Shown: positions 10,942 through 20,300 of the stretch, in pieces | Position numbering within the stretch: the first letter of the stretch is position 1 | Layout of the letters: every line of letters starts with the position of its first letter | Assembly: GCA_946406115.1 (NCBI GenBank) | Contig: OX291550.1 | Location: 5,260,803-5,324,802 of the forward strand | Reading direction: 5' to 3' | DNA length: 64,000 nucleotides | Origin: Apoda limacodes | Lineage: Eukaryota > Arthropoda > Insecta > Lepidoptera > Limacodidae | Translations under genes and position numbers: made by a program | The notes under the pieces: model-generated | Databases searched by the model: none | Seen by the model: only the letters and a program-made list of their open reading frames with translations | Told to the model about the DNA's origin: nothing

Positions 10942-12538
10942 CTAATCTGATAGGGACCCGAGAATTTTACTGTTCAACGACTCCCCATCAGACGACGTGT
11001 GGTCGTAGGCGCCTATGTTCGGTTTGGGAGCTGCGTGTGTGTCCATAGGTGCGTGTTCTGTGGAGGCAAAGGCTGAGGTAGTTGGGTTGCTAGGTGGTAG
11101 AGTGCCAGTAGCCTTAGCCTCGTTTGTGTTGGGTTCATCTGGGGATTCTGTGTCCGCCGAATCACCTCCACCTCCAACAGTGCTGAATCTGATGTACACA
11201 CTGCCGGAGATGAAAGCGACTCGTCTATCCCTTCCCAGAATTTTCGCCACCTCGGATTCTGGAATGCCCAGGGTCAGGAAGATACCCTTCTCCTGCATGG
11301 TTGCGCCGTACAATTGCCATGATTTTACGTTGTACCATGGGTTCCGCGCGGTCAGCAGGCGATGGGTCCTCGTTAGGTCGACACCAATTGACTTCGGAAG
11401 CCACAGCGATGCGCGGACTCGCTTCGCTATATCTGACTGTCGGATGACGGTCAGTTTTCTGTCCGAGATTGGTGACTGTAGGGTGGCTACAGTGTTTTTG
11501 AGCCAAGTTAGCGAATCATCATTCTCACACCACATTTTTAGTACGCCTTCTGCTATGATAGGTTTCCCTCTAAATGCGGGTGCGAATGGTGGCTCGTTGT
11601 CTGTCGGTGAAGCAAGCGCTGCTTCAATAATCCTCTCTTCGATGGAGAGTTCGAGCTGCTGTGCTTGCTCCACCGTCAGGTCCGTGGCAGGCGTGGCAGC
11701 AATAGCTATGAGCAGGTGCGTTTTACTCGCATCAGCATAGCTAGTTGCCGTCTTCCTTGGTGTCAGATCCAGCTTAGCGCGTTTCGGCCCGTCCCTTGGC
11801 GACAAGGTTTCATCGGGGCGCTCCCTCTTCGCCTTTGCAGGCGGTGCGGGGTGTCCCAATTCCTCAGGTCGATTCGCTGCATAGCTGCTTGTTAGGTCCG
11901 CGTTTCCGTTTTTTCTTCGGACTTGTTGTGGTCGCGATTGGTTGGGTTGACCTTGAGGTGTCCCTAGCTCGCTCCAGGAGTCCGCTTTGAGGAGCCTCGG
12001 ACGTCGCCCCTCCCAGTGCTCCGCACTGTCCAGTCGTGCTTGCGTTAGCCGTCATCATAGTCCCGCCCGCTGACTGTGTGGTTCCCGCATGCCCGTTGTG
12101 GCTGCGTTCCTCACTGAGCGCGTCGCAACTGGTCGAGGGCTTCGGCCAAGTCAACCTCGTAGCGGCATCGGTCAGAGCTGGGTCCTCTTGTCGGGTCTCC
12201 CCTTCGGTCGCGTTGGTTTGCTGTGCACTCTGGTCAGCGTTGGTCTTAGAAGGCTCGCTGTTTCCCGGTTGCACAGTGTTGTTTTTTGAGCGCCGTCCCC
12301 GGTGATGGCGGCGCCCGTTGAGTTTTCTCCCTCCAGGGGCTGCTGGCTTGGCGGAGTTGACGGTGGCATTTCTGCGTTCATCTGCTCGACGCGGTGCAAG
12401 CTGCCAGGAGGCGTTAGAAGTTATTTCTGCACTGGGCATAGCGTTAGCTAGCTTCCGCAGGTTTATTGAGTGGGTTTGTGAAGTTTTGCTCCCCCCCAGA
12501 ATACGTTGAGCAGCCTGAGCCCCCGAGCCTGAGCTCAA
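10942..12538 (-). pseudogene. LINE ORF1, gag-like (DUF4780-type)
   Basis: There are two adjoining - strand frames. The first (12538-11864) is a low-complexity Ser/Thr/Gln-rich segment ending in a basic patch, SPKKKRKRGPNKQ. The second (open from upstream of 11859, ending at 10942) carries a core with GVLKMWCENDDSLTWLKNTV, ASLWLPKSIGVD and GIPESEVAKILGRD, resembling the DUF4780 domain common in ORF1 of insect R1/LOA-type LINEs. The frame change near 11870-11900 is either a frameshift mutation or a bad junction. No ATG opens the second frame, which supports the two being one broken ORF. ORF1 binds element RNA in such families. The ORF2 frame opens right at the ORF1 stop. Confidence 0.75.
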
Positions 12539-12674
12539 AGGTTCCCTCCTGGGGCAGTTTCCTTTTATAATTCACTTCCATTTTTTTAAAATTTTTCTGC
12601 CGGTTTTGGTATGATGGGTATTGTGTATGTGGTGAGTGATGTTGGTGTGATGTAGTGGGTTGACTAGTGTCTGT

Positions 12675-12712
12675 ATGTGTGTGTGTGTGTGTGTAGGTTT
12701 GTGAGTTAGGGA

Positions 12713-12781
<69 letters not shown>

Positions 12782-12800
12782 TGTGTGTGTGTGTGTGTGT
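12675..12800. repeat. Long (GT)n/(CA)n microsatellite
   Basis: GT runs occur at about 12676-12694, 12715-12776 and 12779-12800. The tract lies inside the LINE between its ORF1 and its 5' boundary at 12972, so on the element's own strand it is a CA tract in the 5' UTR. Frames that translate it as polyCV or polyTH are artefacts. Confidence 0.9.
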
Positions 12801-12972
12801 ATGTATGTGCATGTGTATGTATGTAGGACTGCATTTCCAAGTATGCCCGCCTTGCAGCTCATAGGCTCCTTGATAAATGTAGGCCAGGGCCCTCCCCATT
12901 TATTCGGACTTGGGACCGGCACCGTCCAGCGTATACAGCACAAGTGCGTACAACTCTGCACGGGGTTGGGTT

Positions 12973-13110
12973 GCTATAGGCTATATATCATTTGGTCAAG
13001 ACCATTAGGAGTGGAGCACCAATGAAGAATGTTTCAAAATCAGGAGGTTTTTTTCCTTTTGAGAGCTTCCGCTCCTTTTGCTCGTGACAGAATTGTTCCT
13101 CTTTAAAAGT
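12973..13110 (+). repeat. Right half of the repeat split by the LINE
   Basis: It begins with the second copy of the target duplication (12973-12984) and continues ATATCATTTGGTCAAGACC, GGAGCACCAATGAAGAATG, GAGCTTCCGCTCCTTTTGCT. This is the downstream continuation of the repeat interrupted at 4343. Confidence 0.75.
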
Positions 13111-13724
13111 TCTTTAAAAAATTCAGCGACATCATATGTCTATCTTTTTAGCTTGGCTCCTTTTTTATGGTTACCAAATTTGCTCTAATATAATGCATTA
13201 TTTGCAAAGGTGTTTCTATAAACATGATATTACACAAATAAATACATTATTCACCACAAGTCTTATTTAATTTAAAACAAAAGTTTGTTTTGCGTCATTC
13301 TATTTCAATGTATATCTTAGGAGATTTCGCAGTTTTAAAATAACATGTCAGCAAAACAATGATCAAGTACTGTGCGCGCATTTATGATGTGCAAGGCCGG
13401 TGGGCAGTCATGAGGGGTAAGGGTGGTACCTATTATTTAAAAATATTTTCACCTTCTAAGTTTTTTTTCTATAATTCAGGAGTTGTCGTAAGAATCCTAC
13501 GCCGATTACCAAATTTAGGGCGGGCAAAGCTGTTAGCAAAATAATATATAAAATTCATCAGATATAAAATGTGTTAGTTCTTGTTTTATCTGTGTACAGA
13601 TAAATTGGCAGATCAGCCTTTCAGCTGTAATCAAAGGGCAGTAGTGATGTCACTCATTCTGATGTGTTGAATGTTCCTAACATGAGCACAAGCAATTATT
13701 TTTTGATGTGAAACATCTATAGGC
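13111..13724. other. Intergenic, no recognised feature
   Basis: AT-rich sequence upstream of the zinc-finger gene. A 61-residue frame at 13359 has no family features. Confidence 0.4.
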
Positions 13725-14148
13725 GCGGGTAATCAGGATTGTTAGCGTGGCTATACATGCCGTGGCGACGCGTCGCCACGCTATATATACAGTCTTTATG
13801 TAGTAAATTATCGTTTTTACGTTTATTAATGAGCTAATTATTAACTAGATAAGTGTGTTCTTCTTTTCAATTTTATTAATTTTAGTGATATGTATAAACT
13901 TCTCCAATTTATATGATAAAAATTTTCCTCCACAGAATTTAAAGCAAAAAAGAAAAGAATAGTTGATAAATGCGTTACTTTCTCATCAAATCGTTACTGA
14001 TTTTTATTTTTCGCACTCAAAGAAGGAATTTATCTCATTTCACGTCATTGTAGGTATAAAATGGATTTGTTCATAAAAAGTGAAAAAAACATTTATAGGC
14101 GAGGGTAAACTTGATTTTCGGCGTGGCGACGCTTCGCCACGCTATATG
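13725..14148 (+). repeat. Paired GTGGCGACGC hairpin repeats
   Basis: Two copies of one short repeat lie about 360 bp apart upstream of the zinc-finger gene. Copy 1 (about 13715-13787) holds an exact 20-bp palindrome, CGTGGCGACGCGTCGCCACG (13761-13780). Copy 2 (about 14090-14147) holds a 9-bp stem, GCGTGGCGA / TCGCCACGC, with a CGCT loop (14121-14142). Both are preceded by a TATAGGCG[CA]GGGTAA block and followed by CTATAT. They may be the ends of one inserted element spanning about 13.72-14.15 kb, or two solo copies. Confidence 0.75.
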
Positions 14149-14271
14149 ATGGTATGTATGTACCTATGCATAGTCCATACGTAGTAGTGTGTGTGATGGG
14201 GCAACGCGATGCCGCCGCACTGAGCTCGCACAAATATAGTGTAAACAGTGTTGTTGACTATACTACGCATG

Positions 14272-14299
14272 TGAGGTTAACCTCAAAATGAGTTTTTAA
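14272..14299 (+). promoter_or_regulatory. Leader palindrome and 3-residue upstream ORF
   Basis: TGAGGTTAACCTCA (14272-14285) is an exact 14-bp palindrome. It is followed at once by a minimal upstream reading frame, ATG AGT TTT TAA (14288-14299), ending 9 bp before the zinc-finger start codon at 14309. If transcribed, the uORF could dampen translation of the main frame. The regulatory role is inferred only. Confidence 0.45.
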
Positions 14300-14308
14300 C
14301 AATAAAAA

Positions 14309-17300
14309 ATGTCTGATAGTGATAATTCAGGAAGTGGAAGTATGCAGCATCCTACAAAGAAAGCAAAATCACACGATGACACACTATCAAGTTATCAGTG
14401 AGTAAATTAATTTTTTATGATTAAAGTGTGCATTTATCTGCATGAAGCACGTTTTTGTAAAAATATAGTGAATTTAAAATCTACTCTCTTATTGGTTTAA
14501 AATTTACACATTTTTTATTACATATAATACATGAATATTAATTACCTATTTATTTATTTTAATTTCATTCTCTTTAAAAATAATACACTAAAACAATCGC
14601 GTGCAGAACAAATTTAATGAAGACTTACAAAATTGAATTCTATAATCAGCTGATAGCGAGTACCACATTAATGTTTTTCTTATTTTTTGTTTTTAATATG
14701 AACATCAAAAACTAAATTAATTAATTAATTTTGTAATCATGGTTCGACTTATATTAAATTTTCATTATCAATAATTATAATTTAAGATCTTTATTAATAT
14801 ATATTGTGATAATTAACTAAAATTTTCGAGTTTACTAGCATATTAAAGTCACACAATATTTTTCTGTATATTTTATAACATATTTATTATAAATATTTCA
14901 GTACCCAACAATCATCACAGTGGTCGCAAAATATTATTATTGAAACTGGACATCACCAAGATCAGCTAAATACAAGACATACAAGATTTTATTAATATAA
15001 TAGTACCAGAATAAACTAATTTTCATTTTAACTTCTTTTAATATTTTTTTTTTAGAGTAACAGGGAGGGAGATACAGGGAGCAGAACAGAGAAAAATTGA
15101 AACAGTGTGAAGCGGAAAGAAGGAAACGCATAAAACATTCTCAAAGTATTGCCGAACAGTTTACTTCTTCAAACACAAATACATTGGAAGTAAATAATGA
15201 AGAAAAATGTATTGCCGGACTATCTACTTCTTCAAACACAAATATATTGTAAGTAAATAATGAAGAAATAATAACTGTTCTCCAAAAAAAAGAGAACATC
15301 AGCGAAGATATAGGGAGCAAAATAGAGATAAATTAAAGCAGCGTGAAGCGGAAAGAAGAAGACGTCTACAAAATGCAGAATTGATCACAGAATTATCTAC
15401 TTCTCCAAATATAGAATCTACAGAAATAGCTATTGAACCAACAATGACAATAGATGAAATAAGTACTGATTCTCAAACTAGCTGGTTTGGAAGAAATGCA
15501 GCACACAGTGGTTGAAGTATCTGAGCAAAATGGAAGAGGTCAATCAAGTGCAAACGTAACAGAAATTCCAAATAACTACAGTCTATTTAGTATGTATGTA
15601 ATAAACAATCATTATTTTATGGAAAAAAAAATTAACACTTTATCTTTTCATTGTGCCATATCTGATTCCTGTCATAATCTGTTCCTTTATGCATATGTCG
15701 CAGGCAAATCGCATAATTCGCCGTTTTACAATATGCACTAGACAGATCGTAAAGTATGGAATAGAAATTATCATATAACTGAACAGATTATTATATGAAG
15801 CTTGGCTGGAACGCTCCGCTCGCTCCGCATCTACGTTTACAAAAGATAAACTGAACCTAACCTATATACTATACATGACATATACAGTGCGATTTCTGTT
15901 CCTTTCGTTTTCATACTTTACGATCTGCCTAGAAATATTGTATAACGGCGTATTATAGGATTTGCCTGCGACACATATAACTTATACAAAACAATTCCGA
16001 TGTTTCACATCTGCCAGGCGTCCCGTGATGGATGTTGTTTCATTAAAATAATTGTAACATTTGATTAAACTTGCAAAAAAATTCTTTCATGAATGGAATG
16101 AAAAAATTGATAAGCCCTCAACTAAAAAAAAAAGAACCGTTGAAAATTGAACATATTGTTAAATCTTTTTAGTGACTGTAAATGCATCTTGACATAATTA
16201 CAGGTCCGTACAACATATTCTAGCAAAAAATGAATTAATCAGTATTTGTAGATTATGTCTAAATCCTGGAGATCTGAAGATCTTTGAAGATGAGTCAGAT
16301 TTTGATATAGCCCTGAACATAAGACTTTTATTAGGAATTGAGGTTAGTACTTAATTTTAGTGGTGTGAAACCTGCAGAGGTTAAACTGATGCTTATCAAA
16401 AAATATTACCTATTTGTACCAGTAATCTTATCACAAATATAAATTTAAGTAAAAAAAAAGATGCACTAAAAATGTAAAAATAATTACTCCATTACAATTT
16501 GAAGTTGGTGTTATGAAAGTGAAGTGTATTAAAAACTGTGGGTACGTAGACACCAACTTCAAACTGTAATTCAGATCAGATTTTTTGGAAATCAGTATTT
16601 ATTTTAAAGTTTATAAGTTTATTAAGGTGGTTGTAGCAAATTTGATATGCTACACTTTTTAGTGCATCTTTTTGAAGCCGGTTGTTTTTTTTTTTTGTTA
16701 AAAAGTTTTTATCTTTTACTTTTGTCTGATGAATCTTTTTATTGCAGTCTTAATGGGTTTTATTAGTGTGAAACTTGTATGATTAATTAACCATATATCA
16801 TAAATTAACCATAGATTTACTGATATAAAGAAATCCGCCAAGTGCGAGTTGGACTCACGCACTAAGGGTTCCGTACCATTATCTATATACCTAGGTAATT
16901 AACTGAAATTTATTAATAAGGGCATAGTTGTAGTAGTATATAATCAGAATTATCAAAGCGAAAATAAACTTATCTAAGCGTTCTTCACCTTCAAGATATC
17001 CAAACAACATGCGCGCTTATGAGCGCAGCTGCCTGTCAGACGCTCGATTCGATGTTTGATCGATTTGAATGTAACTATTGTTATCATTTTAAGAAAAATA
17101 GTCTTTAGAATTTTATTATTTTATTTTTCAATAATTATACATCGATCATTTACTTATATTATATACCTATTTTACATATGTACCTACTTCAGATAAGTAA
17201 CTTTTAATGGAATTAGTACGAAAATTTCACTACGTAAGTACATTTTATAACTTGGTCGACTATTACTCGTTAGCCTGTAAAGTGTACTTAATCGTGATAT

Positions 17301-20300
17301 TCTTCCTTTTAAATTCATTATATGCACTACCGCCGTAATTTTTTTTACATTTACAAATACTATTCTTTCGCTGGTAGAGGGGGGAGGGGACACTTGACTC
17401 TTTACAAAAATAAGTACTTTAAAGCTAAATGTTTCGCAAACGGAGCCCTAAAACAAATAAATGATCTTTTCATACCGCCAGTGCTTTTGGAATTTCTTTC
17501 TTACGATACTCCACACGATGGAAAAAATTACGTCCCCAATTCACGTGTAGGGTAGGTACCCTAGAAAATTTTTTTTTCAATGATTTTATTCTATCACTTT
17601 GTCGGCTTGATCAATGTGTATATCCCTGCCAAATAGCAGCTTTCTCGTATTAGTAGTTATTGAGCTAACCCGCGGACAGACAGACGGACGGACGGACATT
17701 AACTATAACGGTTCCTGGTTGACTACGGAACCCCGAAAATGTTGTTACAATGCATTAATGTTTTGAAGAGAAGTTCTAAATCGAAAAAAACAACGAAATA
17801 CTTTTAGAATACCTAATTATTCAGTGATTCAGTGTTAGGGGAGAGTTGGGTAATACCGCGCGCTTGAAAATTCCGCGCCCCTCGGTTTCTTTGAAACAGT
17901 CAACAAAACGCGCCTGCAATATAAGTAAAATCATAGCTTTATGTACCCCCTACCTTGCTCGAGCACCGCCAACTGCCGCCGAGTATCCAGAGAGCAAGGC
18001 CGCGAGCTTGCAGGTTTTCCGCGTTATCGCTATAGTTTTTTGGGTGATTTCAATAAGAGGTGAGTCAATGAATATTTCACACTCAGTAATAAATTATACT
18101 CATTTATAGTGTAAAAATAATGTATAACTTATGTGTAGAATAATTTTAAATTAATCCTTTGAGTTTGTTTATGTTTTTGAGGTTACAAAATAAAATGATC
18201 TTGTATGATAATGCCGCGCGTAGGGCGCGTTGACATTATGCCCAGCTATATAATATGGTTGTGATTATTATAAATCTCTGAAAGAATATTTAAGTATATT
18301 ATTCTTATAAGTGTCAGTATTTATACCTAAGTAAAAGTACTAGGTAATATAATAATTATTTTCTTGTCTTGTCAATGTCAAATTGTCAATCACTTAGGTT
18401 AATACTAAAAATTTTGTGAAATCTGGAGTCTGTACCTATTTCCAACTCGGTCTCCAGGGTTCCACTCTCTGACTGACACATTGTGTGATGCTTTTCGCAG
18501 TTTTATCCGACCCAGTGCGCAATTATCTACCCGGGGCACGATATTATCAGATCAGTTTGATAATACTGCGCTTTCCCAATTTTTAATTATTCGCTCGAAT
18601 TATTGTTTTTGTTTGTTTTTTGATAAATTTAAATTTCCGCTAGTGTCGTCAGATAAATTTTCCACCTTCTATTATATTTCGTTTTTATTTTAACCTAACC
18701 TGAGCTTAGTTATAGGATAATTCCCTTAGGGGCTCGGTATTACCCAACTCTCCCCTACATGTTTTACTTTTAGGTTGAAGAAAATGATGCCAAACCACAA
18801 CATATTTGTAGCTCATGTGAGGAAATTATAAAGTCAGCTGCACAACTTAAGATAACTGCAGAAGTAACTCAATGGAGACTCCAGCAGGAATTAGATGTAC
18901 TTCAAGGTAATGCAAATACTAAAAATACTCTCAACACAAAGCACAAGTCTTTACGTCGTTAGGCAACATTTGATGTGCAGCATGTTGATTAACCTTTTAG
19001 ATATATGTTCATTAAACATTATGCTATTCCAATACATTAAGGTCGCGCATGACTGTGCTACATTTTGGCATATGTAGACAGTAACGCGTTGTACGTCAAT
19101 TGTTGCCTAGTGAATACAAGGCAATTTAGTAATTTATCCAACAGTTACAACACTAATTTTTGTTCACTAAATTTGGTTATTGACGTGGGATTACTTCGGC
19201 AACTTCTTGATCATAGTAAGGAAGCTTGCTATGGCAAGTTATAGATGCTGCTATTGGAATTCTGTTGTAGTTATTCTTGAAGAAACTTTAGAATTTCAGG
19301 ATAAATTGAAGCCAATGTATTTATTCAGCTATCTGCTTTAAAAATTGTAGCCGAATTGGTTCAGGTGTGGGGGATGTGATGTAGTAACAGACATACTAAC
19401 TCGCAAACTTTCGCATTTATTATTAGTATAATTACTATTTTTTTAATTAAATGTTGAATAGTGCACCTTAATGACTTTATTACAGTCCTGATCTATTTGT
19501 GCGTAGTGGTTAGTGTTTTATAAAAATCCCAGTTTTATAAAAGCTTTAACACACCTAAGTTGCGTTATTGTCGAATATTTTGTTTGCTAGCGCCGCCGTC
19601 CCAGATTACCCAAATGGCAAGATTTTTGGTTTCCTATAGATAAACCACTGGAACATTTTTTCGCATATTTCGAATATTTTATTTCTTATATATTGCTTCC
19701 TTTCTAATCACGGAGTCGCCGTAGGAGAAAGCTAGTGTATTTTTACTAAATACCTACTGTGTTGTTTTATTTATTTTTACCGCGCGTGTATGTTAAAATA
19801 TATAAGACATGCTGGAGACTGGCTGCTGTCTGCATTCCTGCCTAATATGTAGTAGTTGATCCAATTTTATCATTAATTCAACACATAGTTTTTATCCAGC
19901 TACTTTGATTTTAAACAATTTTAATTTACAACGGTCAACAAACGCAGACAAAGGTCTGTATATTATTTTTTATACTTGATTGTTCCACGCATTGTATTGA
20001 CAAAACCATCTAATTTAGAATATACAAGTTTAGTATCTATTAGTAAAGTTACTTATCTATTTGTGTCCCACAATAAAGACTTTTGATATTTTCTCAGCTA
20101 CAAAAGCCAGACAATGCACACCAGAACAAGATGATTATGATCCAGAGAAGCGCAATGAAGAATTTATTCTGCCTGATGAGGTGTATAATTGGTCTTGTAG
20201 AAAATGTAGTAAGCTGTTTAATGCTAAGGTACTAACTTTTTAATTAATTCTAGTGCATAGGCGTATGCATAAACATCGAAGGTGGGATAATTGCCTCATC

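Larger units (their letters stand above)
4344..12972 (-). mobile_element. R1/LOA-like non-LTR retrotransposon, dead
   Basis: The element is bounded by an exact 12-bp target duplication, GCTATAGGCTAT, at 4332-4343 and 12973-12984. On the - strand it reads: 5' UTR with a long CA tract, ORF1 (gag-like), ORF2 (endonuclease, reverse transcriptase, C-terminal RNase H and a CCHC-like cluster), short 3' UTR and a (CTAA)-type tail at 4345-4357. The presence of RNase H points to the I/R1/LOA group. It is inactivated by nonsense codons at 10737 and 5725, two frameshifts, a probable break in ORF1, and a 3-kb palindromic insertion (7504-10519) in the endonuclease. Without that insertion the length is about 5.6 kb, normal for the group. 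Confidence 0.9.

Noticed and set aside
12444..13025. Open frames rich in His-Thr or Cys-Val across 12.4-13.0 kb
   Set aside because: They are translations of the (CA)n/(GT)n microsatellite.
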